This document shows, one piece after another, positions 17,823-27,200 of a stretch of DNA of 64,000 nucleotides. This DNA comes from Actinosynnema sp042752395. Lineage in GTDB: Bacteria > Actinomycetota > Actinomycetes > Mycobacteriales > Pseudonocardiaceae. Position numbers and translations under genes: made by a program. Within the stretch, counting starts at the first letter, position 1. Every line of letters starts with the position of its first letter. Below the pieces are notes generated by a model. That model did no database searches. It saw nothing but the letters and a program-made list of their open reading frames with translations, and had not been told where the DNA came from. The stretch covers positions 16,376 through 80,375 of the forward strand of contig NZ_JBHYXZ010000018.1 in NCBI RefSeq assembly GCF_042752395.1, given 5' to 3'.

Positions 17823-17851
17823 TTTATACCCAGCTGTGCGGACGGTGTCCA
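17823..17851 (-). promoter_or_regulatory. Sigma-70-type promoter of the fucose catabolic/transport operon
   Basis: On the minus strand, TGGACA (17846-17851) is separated by exactly 17 bases from TATAAA (17823-17828), five of six matches to consensus in each box. Transcription would start about 17815, some 30 bases before the GTG start of the hydrolase gene. Operators lie on both sides. Confidence 0.7.
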
Positions 17852-17864
17852 TGGTTCTCGGCGA

Positions 17865-17879
17865 ATAGATCGGATGTAT
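17865..17879 (+). promoter_or_regulatory. Operator 2 of the fucose operon (upstream of -35)
   Basis: Plus-strand ATAGATCGGATGTAT, a nearly perfect 15-bp palindrome (ATAnATCnGATnTAT), 13 bases upstream of the -35 box. Together with operator 1 it could allow cooperative or looping repression. Confidence 0.65.
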
Positions 17880-17885
17880 GTGGTG

Positions 17886-17911
17886 GCCGGTCCGTCCGCG
17901 TTCGGACCGGC
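17886..17911 (-). terminator. Terminator downstream of the fucosidase gene
   Basis: A perfect 9-bp stem GCCGGTCCG/CGGACCGGC with an eight-base loop lies about 70 bases after the GH95 stop on its strand. It separates the fucosidase transcript from the operon promoter, consistent with two independently initiated, co-regulated units. Confidence 0.55.
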
Positions 17912-17979
17912 TACCGCACCCCGCGCCGACGTGCCACCCACCGGCGGCCCGTCACCGGCGCGGGTGATCCGATGACCGC

Positions 17980-20900
17980 CTAGCCGAAGGCGCGGGTGCG
18001 CCAGCTCCCGACCTGGTCGGCGGACAGCGCGGCCGGGATGACCGCGGCCCGGTCGACCGCGCCCGTCAGCCGCTGGCCGCCGTCCTGGTCGGCGGCGAAC
18101 CGGAGTTGCCGGGTGGCGCAGCCGTTGATGCCCGCACCGGAGACCCGCGCCCCGCCGGCCCGGACACCGTCGACGTAGACGTCGATCTCACCGCCCTTGC
18201 CCATGACCACCACGAGGTCCACGTAGCGCCCGGTCGGGACGACCGCGTCGGTGGTGACGTTCTGGTTCGCCCCGATGAACCGCACGTTGTTCGACGGCGT
18301 CAGGTCGATCAGCACGCCGTCGGTGCCGGGGTTGCCGCCGGGCTGGAAGTCGAACAGGCGGCGGTAGCCGGCGCCGCCGACCTTGACCTCGGCGGCGAAC
18401 GTCGCCTCCTTGAGGAACCCGAGCGTCAGCGGCTGCGTCCGCAGGTACGTCTGGCCGTCCAGCACCAGACCGGAGCCGGAGGGCGCGGTCGGGTCGTAGG
18501 CGGCGGTCCCGTCCACCGTCGCGTCGCGTCCATAGGTCGACTTGTCGGCCACCACGGCGCCGGTGGTCGGGTCCCACGCGACCAGCGCCTCGTCCGGCGG
18601 CGGCGCCGGGCACGGCAGCGGCGGTTCGACCCGGACCAGCGTGACGCCACCGGTCTGCCAGCCCGCTCCCTGCCACGTCACGGCCAGCCGGGTGGTCGTC
18701 GCCCCGGTCTTCGGGGTGACGGTGAAGGTGAACTCCTTCGACTGCCCGCGGCGGAGAACCGGGACGTCGACGTTCGCGGGCGTGGCCGTCCACCCGTCCG
18801 GCAGCGCCATGGCGAGGCGGGAGGCGGGCAGGTCGGCGTCGCGGGCGGTGACGGTCGCCGTGGCCTGGAACGGCGTGCCCGCGACGACCAGCTCCGGGGC
18901 CTTGAGCGTGACCGACGCCTGCGACACGGCGACGTACGTGCGGTTCTTGTGCGCGTCGAAGGTGATCGTCCGGCCGTCGCGCCGGTGCTCCACGGCACGG
19001 CCCGACTTCTCCTCCACCAGCCGGTACCGACCGGTGAACAGCTCGCTGGAGACCTTCAGCTCCCCCGACGCCCCCGGGTCCAGCACGATCCTGGTGGGCA
19101 CGCCGCCCGCCCACTCGGCGTCCACGGTGACGTCGCCGCGGGCGCGCAGGCCGGTGACCTTGCCCTCGGACCAGGAGGACGGCAGGGCGGGCAGCACGTC
19201 CACGGCGTCGCCGTGGCTCTGCAGCAGCATCTCCGCCACGCCGGCGGTCGCGCCGAAGTTGCCGTCGATCTGGAACGGCGGGTGGGTGTCCCACAGGTTG
19301 TCCAGGGTGCTGCTCTTGAGCAGCTCCTCCAGCATCAGGTGCGAGTGGTCGCCGTCCAGCAGCCGCGCCCAGAAGTTGATCTTCCAGGCCTTGCTCCAGC
19401 CGGTGCCGCCGTCGCCGCGCGCGGCCAGCGACACCTCGGCCGCCCGGATGAACTCCGGGTGGTCCCGCGGGGTGATCTGCCGGCCGGGGTGCAGGGCGAA
19501 CAGGTGGGACACGTGCCGGTGGTCGTTGTTCGGGTCGTCCAGGTCGTCCTTCCACTCCTGCAGCTGGCCCCAGCGGCCGATGCGCAGGCCCGGGTCGAGC
19601 TTGGCCAGGACGTCGCCGGTCGACTTCACGACCGCCTTGTCCCCCAACACCCGCGCGGCCTCCTGCGTGTTCGTGAACAGGTCCCACATGATCTGCTGGG
19701 ACATGGACGCGCCGGCCGTGAACTCCCCCTGCTCGGGCGAGTAGCTCGGGCTCACCACGAGCTTGCCGTCCCGCGGGTCGACCACCAGTTCGTCGGCCCA
19801 GAAGTCGGTCAGCGCCTTCATCACCGGGAAGGCCCTGGTGCGGAGGAACTTCACGTCCTTGGTGAACAGGTAGTGCTCGTAGTAGTGCTGGGCCAGCCAC
19901 GCGCCCGCCTCGGGGAACCAGAAGGAGGTCGCCCAGTCGTGCACCCCGGTGAAGCCGAACGGGTTGGTCTCGTTCTGCACGACCCACCCGTCGTTGCCGA
20001 ACATGTCCGCGGCGGTCTTCGTGCCGGGCGCGACCATGGAGTCCACGTAGTCGAAGAACGGCGTCGTGGTCTCCGAGAGGTTGGTGGTCTCGGCCGGCCA
20101 GTAGTTCATCTGGAGGTTGATGTTGACGTGGTAGTCGGCGCTCCACGGCGGCGATGTCGAGTTGTTCCACACGCCCTGCAGGTTCGCGGGCAGCGACCCG
20201 GCCCGGGACGACGCGATCAGCAGGTAGCGGCCGTACTGGAAGAACAACGCCTCCAGCGCCTTGCGGTTCGGCGCGGGCAGCTCCCCGACGCGGTAGGCGC
20301 GCAGCAGGTCGTCGGTGGGCATGTCCGGCATGGACTGGCCGATGTCCAGCGAGACCCGGTCGAACAGCGCGCGGTGGTCGGCCACGTGCCGCGAGCGCAG
20401 CTGCGAGTACGGCTTGCGCGCGGCGGCGTCCACCCGGGAGGTCACCGCGCGGTGCGGGTCGTCGCCGCGGTAGGTCGGGTACCGGTCGGCGTAGTCGGTG
20501 CCCGCGGCCAGGACGAGGACGACCTCGTCCGCGTCGGAGACGGTGACCGACCCGTCGGCGTTGTCCGTGCGGGTGCCGCCGGTGGTCCGGACCTGCACCT
20601 GCGACTCGAAGCGCATCTTGTTGTCGTTGAGGTTGCCCGCCACGGTGATGCGGCCGTCGCGCGCGGTGACGGTCTTCGAGCGGTTGTCGGGTGTCGTGAC
20701 CGACGCCGTGAAGCTGATGCTGCCCGGCCGTGACGCGCTGAACCGGCCGACCACGACCTCGTCGGCGGCGGAGGCGAAGTACTCGCGGGAGAACGTGGTG
20801 CCGCCGGCCTGGTAGGTGACGCCCGCCGTCGCGTTCGCGATGTCGAGGCTGCGCCGGTAGCCCGTGACGCCCTGCGGCGCTTCGGGCTGGGAGATGCGCA

Positions 20901-21351
20901 GGTCGCCGAACGTCTGGTAGGCGCCGAACCCGGTCTTGGGCTGGCCGAGCACCGAGGCGACCCAGGTCGGGCTGACCTTCCCCTCGGCGGCGATCCGGTC
21001 CTGCACCTGCTTGATCGCGTCGGGGCGCGGGGTGCGCCAGTTGCCGAAGTCGTAGCCGGGCGACCCGGGACCACCGGTCCACAGCGTCTTCTCGTTGAAC
21101 TGGAGCTGCTCGTTCTGGAGACCGCCGAACACCATCGCGCCCAGCGCGCCGCTGCCGATGGGCAGGGCCTGGGACTCCCAGTTGGCGGCCGGTTCGTCGT
21201 ACCAGAGGGTCGAAGCCGAGGAGGCGGGCACCCGTTCACGCCCTCCGATGTCCTGCGCCGGGGCGGCGCCAGTCGCTGTGATCAGGGAGAACCCGGTTAT
21301 GGCCGTCACCACGGCGGCACGCCGCCGTAGCGCTCTCCGTTGAACGCTCAT
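17980..21351 (-). CDS. Secreted GH95 alpha-L-fucosidase with NEW3-like and LamG-like C-terminal domains
   Basis: 1123 aa from the ATG at 21351, which opens a signal peptide (RRRAAVVTAITGFSLITATGAAPA). GH95 landmarks: WESQALPIGSGALGAMVFGG, TLWTGGPGSPGYDFGN, the (alpha/alpha)6 barrel with the proposed general acid Glu in QEWKDD (about 598), HVSHLFALHPGRQITP and QIDGNFGATAGVAEMLLQSH (about 696). Residues about 813-900 resemble an NPCBM-associated NEW3 domain and about 957-1110 a concanavalin/LamG-like module, possibly for polysaccharide binding. The inverting enzyme releases L-fucose, probably alpha-1,2 linked (or L-galactose in some members), from plant or host glycans. It has its own promoter with an operator shared with the fucose operon. 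Confidence 0.88.
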   Translation of the reverse strand: MSVQRRALRRRAAVVTAITGFSLITATGAAPAQDIGGRERVPASSASTLWYDEPAANWESQALPIGSGALGAMVFGGLQNEQLQFNEKTLWTGGPGSPGYDFGNWRTPRPDAIKQVQDRIAAEGKVSPTWVASVLGQPKTGFGAYQTFGDLRISQPEAPQGVTGYRRSLDIANATAGVTYQAGGTTFSREYFASAADEVVVGRFSASRPGSISFTASVTTPDNRSKTVTARDGRITVAGNLNDNKMRFESQVQVRTTGGTRTDNADGSVTVSDADEVVLVLAAGTDYADRYPTYRGDDPHRAVTSRVDAAARKPYSQLRSRHVADHRALFDRVSLDIGQSMPDMPTDDLLRAYRVGELPAPNRKALEALFFQYGRYLLIASSRAGSLPANLQGVWNNSTSPPWSADYHVNINLQMNYWPAETTNLSETTTPFFDYVDSMVAPGTKTAADMFGNDGWVVQNETNPFGFTGVHDWATSFWFPEAGAWLAQHYYEHYLFTKDVKFLRTRAFPVMKALTDFWADELVVDPRDGKLVVSPSYSPEQGEFTAGASMSQQIMWDLFTNTQEAARVLGDKAVVKSTGDVLAKLDPGLRIGRWGQLQEWKDDLDDPNNDHRHVSHLFALHPGRQITPRDHPEFIRAAEVSLAARGDGGTGWSKAWKINFWARLLDGDHSHLMLEELLKSSTLDNLWDTHPPFQIDGNFGATAGVAEMLLQSHGDAVDVLPALPSSWSEGKVTGLRARGDVTVDAEWAGGVPTRIVLDPGASGELKVSSELFTGRYRLVEEKSGRAVEHRRDGRTITFDAHKNRTYVAVSQASVTLKAPELVVAGTPFQATATVTARDADLPASRLAMALPDGWTATPANVDVPVLRRGQSKEFTFTVTPKTGATTTRLAVTWQGAGWQTGGVTLVRVEPPLPCPAPPPDEALVAWDPTTGAVVADKSTYGRDATVDGTAAYDPTAPSGSGLVLDGQTYLRTQPLTLGFLKEATFAAEVKVGGAGYRRLFDFQPGGNPGTDGVLIDLTPSNNVRFIGANQNVTTDAVVPTGRYVDLVVVMGKGGEIDVYVDGVRAGGARVSGAGINGCATRQLRFAADQDGGQRLTGAVDRAAVIPAALSADQVGSWRTRAFG

Positions 21352-21394
21352 GTCTTCGCACCTGTGTTCCTCACGGGGCAACACGACGGCTCGA

Positions 21395-21424
21395 AGGCTA
21401 GACATCCGATCTCTACAGCGTCAA
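21395..21424 (-). promoter_or_regulatory. Promoter of the GH95 fucosidase gene
   Basis: Minus-strand TTGACG (21419-21424) and TAGCCT (21395-21400) with an 18-base spacer; the transcription start would be about 40 bases before the ATG. The operator at 21400-21414 occupies most of the spacer. Confidence 0.6.
21400..21414 (-). promoter_or_regulatory. Operator 3 (fucose regulon) inside the fucosidase promoter
   Basis: Minus-strand AGAGATCGGATGTCT, matching operators 1 and 2 at 12 to 13 of 15 positions. Lying between -35 and -10, it is placed where a repressor would exclude RNA polymerase. The regulator gene is not in the window. Confidence 0.7.
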
Positions 21425-21515
21425 GGGTGCAATCTCTCGGGAAACAGGTGAAGACGACCGCCAGGCCGACCGTAAACGTAGGAGCACTACCGGTGACCGA
21501 TGCCCGGGGATCGGG

Positions 21516-22160
21516 TCACACCTCGGCGATGGCGATCAGCGCGTCGCGGTCACCCGTCCGGGACAGACGCCGGTGCAACTCGTCGGAGCGCAGCCAGTCC
21601 CGGATCGGCGCGGCCGGGTCCCGGGGGAACCACCACAGGCTCGGCTCGCCGCCCGCCGCGAGGTCTGCGGCCCAGTACCGCGCCAGGCGCGCGATCCCGG
21701 CGTCCGCGTCGTCACCGGTCATCGTGTGGAGGTGGGCCAACCACGGCGTCAGGTCGTGGTCGACGTGGGCCGCCGCGCAGATCAACTCCTCCACGGAGGA
21801 CGCGGGTCGGCCATCGGTCACGGCGTCCGCCAGCATCGCGCGGAGCGCGGCCCGAACCGCGCGCTGCTCGTCGTCCGGCCACGCGGGGAAGCGGGCATGG
21901 GTCAAGCCGCGCAGCAAGAGCCGGTCGGGCGACGCCTCGACCAGCGCGAGGATCCGCGGCGCGAGGCCGCGCCAGATCAAGCCGTACTGGTCCTCCGACC
22001 AGTGGTCGGTGACCTCTCGCGCGAAGGAGCCGACGAGGTCGTCCGGCACCGCCGCCGGATCGCCGCCCAGCAGCTCCAGGTCGGACGGCGAATAGCAGTA
22101 CGCGCAGCCGTCCACCCTCCCGACCCGGGGCACGCCGGCGAAGACCCGACCGAGATCCAT
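21516..22160 (-). CDS. Hypothetical cytosolic protein, 214 aa
   Basis: The ATG at 22160 (MDLGRVFAGVPRVGRVDGC) is chosen; upstream codons of the frame are non-coding in character. The protein is acidic, predicted mostly helical, with CAYCY near the N-terminus, WSEDQYGLIWRGLAPRIL in the middle and many Trp residues. No signal peptide or membrane segment. The layout resembles uncharacterised proteins common in Streptomyces-type genomes, but I do not recognise a family. It is upstream of and co-oriented with the fucosidase gene but separated from it by that gene's own promoter, so a fucose role is not implied. Confidence 0.55.
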   Translation of the reverse strand: MDLGRVFAGVPRVGRVDGCAYCYSPSDLELLGGDPAAVPDDLVGSFAREVTDHWSEDQYGLIWRGLAPRILALVEASPDRLLLRGLTHARFPAWPDDEQRAVRAALRAMLADAVTDGRPASSVEELICAAAHVDHDLTPWLAHLHTMTGDDADAGIARLARYWAADLAAGGEPSLWWFPRDPAAPIRDWLRSDELHRRLSRTGDRDALIAIAEV

Positions 22161-22271
22161 GCCGAGCAGGCTACGCGGTGCCCGACATCCCGGTTCGGCA
22201 CCACCGGACGGGGTGATTGACGGTCCGGCCCGGGCACCGAACTCTGGTGACCACCACCCGAGGAGGACCAG

Positions 22272-22670
22272 ATGACCGCAGCGATCACCGGCGTGAAGAT
22301 CGTGAGCGTGAAGGGGGTGGAGTTGAGCAGCAAGGGGCTCGTGCGCGGCGTGAAGGCCGTCGTGGAGGTGGAGGTGACGCGGAAGGAGGGGAAGCCGGAG
22401 CTGCAGGAGCTGCGCGGCACCTACAAGTTCTACCCCAACCCGCACGAGAGTTCGGCGTACAACGACCGCAGCAAGTCGAAGTTCTACCACGACGCCGCGG
22501 AATCCGTGGCGTGGCGGGTGCTGGGTCCCCGGCACGCGCTCGTGGGCCTGAACAGGTTCCAGTTCGAGTTCGGCGGCGTGACGTACCGCGCGACCGGGTG
22601 GGACGAGCCGATCGGCGGGAACTACAAGAACCGCTGGCGCGTGGACGGCCCCGAGGTGCCGCCGCCCTGA
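22272..22670 (+). CDS. Small hypothetical protein, 132 aa
   Basis: A clear GAGGAGGA ribosome-binding site five bases before the ATG supports this as real. The protein has no signal peptide; a beta-rich pattern (ITGVKIVSVKGVELSSKGLV, VKAVVEVEVTRKEG, LRGTYKFYPNP, FQFEFGGVTYRATGW) suggests a small beta-sandwich or barrel. The C-terminus is PPP. Transcribed towards the large minus-strand operon, it is the only plus-strand gene in this area. Family not recognised. Confidence 0.6.
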   Translation: MTAAITGVKIVSVKGVELSSKGLVRGVKAVVEVEVTRKEGKPELQELRGTYKFYPNPHESSAYNDRSKSKFYHDAAESVAWRVLGPRHALVGLNRFQFEFGGVTYRATGWDEPIGGNYKNRWRVDGPEVPPP

Positions 22671-22976
22671 ACCTCCGCGCGGCCACGCGGCGAGGTGGCA
22701 CGGCGGACACGCGGCGAGGTCGCACGTGGGCGGTCCCCAGGCGCCCCACCGTCAACCGCCCCCGGGCCACGCGGCCGGGTGGCACCGCACGCCTCGGGTG
22801 CCGCCGCAGCAGCCACGCGCGACGCGGCGGGCACCGCCCCGGGCTGCCGCCGCGGGAAGTCGGCGGCGGGAGGCGGCGGAGTGGATTCGGCGGCGGGAGG
22901 CCGGCGGCGGGAGGCCGGCGGCGGAGATCCAGCGGCCGGCGGCGGGATTCGGCCGTGGGTAGTCCGCAGTGGGCGG
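22671..22976. other. 306-bp low-complexity GC spacer
   Basis: Between the stops of the 132-aa gene and the 422-aa TULIP-like gene. It holds no believable coding sequence; it is dominated by CGG/GGC repeats and purine-biased GGGAGG units and probably includes terminators for both converging transcripts, although I could not single one out. Confidence 0.55.
22889..22916. repeat. Tandem 14-bp repeat, two copies plus a partial
   Basis: The unit GGCGGCGGGAGGCC is repeated exactly at 22889-22902 and 22903-22916, followed by a partial third copy. This is local GC slippage at the 3' end of the operon; no function assigned. Confidence 0.8.
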
Positions 22977-24245
22977 TCAGCGGCGGGCGACGTGCAGGCG
23001 GCCGGTGATTTCCACCGTGCCGTTGTGCGCCGACAGGTCCAGGTCCTTCGGCGACACGTCGAAGTGGACGCCCTCCAGGTCCACGTGGAGCGTGGGCACG
23101 CGGTAGACGTCGAACCTGATGCCCGTCATGGCCTGGCGGACGAACGGGCTGATGAGCCCGGACAGCGCGTTGGTCACCCACGCCAGCACGGCGCTGACGA
23201 TGTCGCCCCGCGTCGGCGTGAGCTTGAGCGTCACGTGACCCACGTGCACGGTCTTCGCGGACAGCACCGCGTCGTCCAGGTCCAGCCGCACGTCCGCGAC
23301 CGGGTCCGGGATCAGTTCCAGGGCGAAGAACCCGTCGGTCGACCCGCCGAAGAACCAGTTGATCCCGGCCGCCCCGCCGCCGGTCACCCGCGCCGACACG
23401 GTGATCGTGCGGTCGTCGGACACCCGGCCGTCGGCGCGCACGCCGTGCAGGGCCACGGTCGCCTTGTAGTAGGCCGTGCCGAGGCCGATGCCCGTCTGGT
23501 CGTGCGGTGACGCGGTCCGCCCTTCCAGGTACCGGGTGCCGACGTCGGTCACGGCCCGGATCGTGTCGGGACCGAGCTGGGCGAAGAACGGGGTGGCGGG
23601 CCACGGACCCGCCTCGTCGGTCGGCAGGGACTTCCCGGACAGGTTGGCGGTGATCACCAGGTGGTCGTCGGCCACGTGCGCGACGGGCCGGCCCAGCGCG
23701 ATCCCCGCGACGGTCGGGATCGGCAGGGGCATGCCGGCGAGCAGTTGGCGCGCGGCCTCCAGCACGATCGGGACGACGTGCTCGTTGTAGACCCAGTCGG
23801 GGAGCTGCTGGCCGGTCGACACCTTCGCGCTCAGCGGGGTGATGACGAGCTTGTGCCCGGACCCGTTGATCGAGGTGACGACGCGCACCGAGACGGTGTT
23901 GTGCGCGGGTGTCCCGTCGATGGTGAGGGTGAGGTCCACCTGCTTCAGGTCGACGTGGAAGGCGTCGCGCCGGTCGGACGCCGAGAGGATCCGCAGGACT
24001 TCGTCCCGGCCGATCCCCGGCGGGTCCGCGTCGCCGAGCAGGTCGTGCGCCAGGCGGTGCCGGTCCACCGGGGACTTCAGGTCGAACGCCGGGGGTTGCC
24101 TGACGTCCCAGGACAGCGAGTACTCCTTGCCGTCCTTCGTGAAGGTCCTGCCGTCCTTGAAGTACCGCGGGTACTGCCGCCGGTACACGGTGCCCGCGAT
24201 GTCGTTCAGGGTGCCGGCCGAGAGGCCGAAGGCGACGTCGCTCAT
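22977..24245 (-). CDS. TULIP-like (P47/BPI-style) two-domain protein, 422 aa
   Basis: No signal peptide or membrane segment. It opens DVAFGLSAGTLNDIAGTVY. Two domains each end in the way tubular lipid-binding (TULIP) domains do. At about 150-225 the order is KLVITPLSAKVS, a helix before LLAGMPLPIPTVAGI, then DDHLVITANLSG. At about 330-420 it is a helix before RFDVYRVPTLHVDLEGVHF, then LDLSAHNGTVEITGRLHV. Length and two-domain plan equal those of clostridial P47 (about 47 kDa), a TULIP protein of orfX toxin gene clusters. It shares GPWPATPFFAQ and other blocks with the 301-aa protein of the same operon. Binding of a hydrophobic ligand is inferred from fold resemblance, not shown. Last gene of the operon, 12 bp after the giant protein. 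Confidence 0.6.
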   Translation of the reverse strand: MSDVAFGLSAGTLNDIAGTVYRRQYPRYFKDGRTFTKDGKEYSLSWDVRQPPAFDLKSPVDRHRLAHDLLGDADPPGIGRDEVLRILSASDRRDAFHVDLKQVDLTLTIDGTPAHNTVSVRVVTSINGSGHKLVITPLSAKVSTGQQLPDWVYNEHVVPIVLEAARQLLAGMPLPIPTVAGIALGRPVAHVADDHLVITANLSGKSLPTDEAGPWPATPFFAQLGPDTIRAVTDVGTRYLEGRTASPHDQTGIGLGTAYYKATVALHGVRADGRVSDDRTITVSARVTGGGAAGINWFFGGSTDGFFALELIPDPVADVRLDLDDAVLSAKTVHVGHVTLKLTPTRGDIVSAVLAWVTNALSGLISPFVRQAMTGIRFDVYRVPTLHVDLEGVHFDVSPKDLDLSAHNGTVEITGRLHVARR

Positions 24246-24257
24246 GCGGTCTTCCCT

Positions 24258-27200
24258 TCAGAGGGCGTTGGCGGCCTTGGTGACGGCGCAGTTCTTCTCC
24301 AGCAGCTTCCACGCTTCCTTCATCGTGATGCCGCAGACGTCGACCAGCGCCTTGGCCATCTCGTCGATGCCGTGCTTCCCGAGGTCGAGCAGGGCGTCGG
24401 CGACGGCCGCCACGGACTGCCGGAAGTGGGTGTAGAGCACCTTGACGATGTCGATCGCGCTCTGCCCGACCCACAGCGCGCCGTCGAGGAGCAGGGCGAG
24501 CCACTTCCCGACGTCTTCCAGGACGACCTCGAAGAACTCCGCGGCGTGCTCGGAGACCCAGGCGGCGATCGCCTTCGGGACGTCGGTGAGGACGTCGGCG
24601 CTGACCGCGAGGTCCATGGCGGGGTCGAGCCGTACGGACTTCCAGTCGAGGCGGAGGTCGGCGTGCAGGCCCGCCGACCGCGCCGACACCCGGCACGAGA
24701 GCGTCAGGCGCGCGTTCGGCACCTTGATCCGGACGCCCTTGGGGATGATCGTGATCCCGGCCACGCGGACGTCGCCCCGGAGGGTGAGGTCGAAGCCGTA
24801 GGTGCCGGCGCTGAACGCGCCGGCGAACCCGTCCTTCGTGGACAGCGTGGCGCTCATCGTCGTGTGGAAGAGGCCGGCGAGGTCCGTGCTGAAGGTGAAC
24901 CAGAACCCGGCGGAGTCGGCGTGGCCGCTGAACGTCTCGGTCACGCCGAGGAGCTTGACCCGGCCGGAGGCGTCGAAGTAGGTGCGGCCGGGTTGGCCGA
25001 TGACCGTGGTGTCGAGGTCGACGTGCGGACCGGCGTCGTGGTTCGTGGCGTCGGTCAGCTCGAACAGGTCGTGGTACTTCACGGCGGGGTCGATCGACCC
25101 GGAGGCGACGACGCCCTTCAGCGCCAGCGCGCCCTTGACCTTGAGCGCCCAGCCGAAGAACTCCACGTCCACGTCGAAGCCGAAACCCTTGGCGTAGTGG
25201 GTCCCGTCGGGCGCGTCCCAGCCGTTGGGGTCGGCGACCACGAAGCAGCTCAGCGCGTGGACGACGACGTCCTTGAGCAGCGGCACGCGGTCGAGGTCGG
25301 TGCCGGTGAACTGGCCGACGATGCGGGCCAGCGTCAGGTCGTGGCCGGGTTGGGACTTGAGGCTGAACACGAACGCCTTGGGCGCCTCGAAGTTCACCAC
25401 CCGCCCGCCGAGGGTGAGCGTGAACGCGTCGTCGCCGGAGCCGATGAGGAACGTGCCGATCAGGCCGATCGACAGCCCGGAGGCGTCCACGGTGAAGCCG
25501 AGGCCGAACGACTTGACGGTCAGCCCGTGGATGCCGAACGGGTTGACCCAGTTCTCGATGGCGACCGACAGGTCCAGCGCCGGCGGCTTCAGGTCGATCG
25601 CGCCGCGGCCGACGAGGTGCAGCGTCTCGCCGTGCACGGTGAACTTCGCGTCGGCCTCGAGCGAGAACTTCGTCGGCGCGAGGCTGACGACGAGCCTGGT
25701 GAACTCGACCGCGCCGATGGTTCCGGGCTCGGGGAGGGTGCCGCGGATGGTGGACTTGAGCGGTTCGGCGGTGTCGATGATCGCCGCCAGGTCCAGTTCG
25801 GTGCGCGGGGGCAGGATGTCCGACAGGACCTTGAGCGCCTTCTCGGTGAGCAGCAGCGACCCGGCGAACGTCACGCCCTGCTCGACCGGGTAGGGCAGGT
25901 CCTCCAGGCCGGGCAACGGGTCGGTCCACCGGTCGGTGGACAGCAGCAGCGCGGCGTCGCGGACGGTGACGTGGTCGAACACGTCGCCGAGCGGCGGCCA
26001 GATCGCCTTGGGGTTCCAGTCGGGCACGAGGAGGATGCCGACCAGGAAGCCCGCCTGCCCCGTCCCGCCGGTCGCGGCGTTCGCGTAGGCCAGGCGCACC
26101 GGGGACGCGCCGGTCCGGCGCGCCGCGAACAGCACCGTGACCTGCCCGAACTTGTCGATGTCGAGGGAGGCGCCCGCCGCGAACTCGTAGCCGGCGGCGC
26201 CCGTGACGCGCAGTGCGCGTGCCGCGTCCTTGCTGCGGCGGACCACGACGGCGGCCTTGCGCAGGGTGATCTCGGGCACGCCGGAGCCGGTGACCACGCC
26301 CGCGTCGGCGAACGCGTCGGCGAGCTTGGTGAGCGACACCTCCGACAGGGTGCCCTTCAGCTCGAACCCGGCCGAGCGCACCGCGATCGTCGCGGCGAAC
26401 GACGCGACCTTCCCCTGATCGCGGCCGGTGACGGTGGCCTTGCCGCTGATCGCGCCGTCGAACCCCTCGCCCGCCCGGTAGGCGAGGTCGAGCGTGCCTT
26501 CGGTGAGGTGCAGGGCCGCGGCCCCGACCGGCATCGCCCAGTCGCCCACCACCGCGAGCCCGAACGAGAACTGCCTGGTGCGCAGGTCAGCGGACAGCTC
26601 CAGCCGGTTGAGCGTGAGATCGGGCAGCCAGGTCGTGCTCGGCAGGTACTTCCGGACGACCTCCGACAGCGGGATCTCGGTCGTGGGGTCGAGCACGCCG
26701 GTGAAGGTCAGCCGCGTCGGCGTGTAGTAGGCCGAGACGTCGAGGTCGTACTTGCCGAGGAACCGGAACGTGCCGGCGAGCAGGGCGGTGATCTCGCGCT
26801 CGCCGGTCGGGTCCTCGACGGTGAACGTGAGGACCACGTCGGGGACCGCGACCTGGTCGGGGATGATGGTCAACGCCTTGCCGGTGCCGACCTTCAGCGC
26901 GACGGACGCCAGGCGGACCGGGTCCAGGCCGACGACCGCGCTCAGGTGGCGCAGGACGATCGTCTCCGGCACCTCCAGCACGTCCTTCACCACGTCGGCG
27001 ACCTTCGCGCCGTGCAGGAAGTCGGCGAACGCGGTCAGCGCGTACCGCGACAGCGCGGTGAGGTCGGAGTCCAGGATGAGGTAGGTCTTCAGGTCGCGGG
27101 TGCGCATCGACACCGGGACGTCGGGCACGCCGTGGCCGACGACGATCCTGCTGCCGAGTTCCAGGCACGGCTCCGGCGCGGGCACCACGACCGCGGTGAA

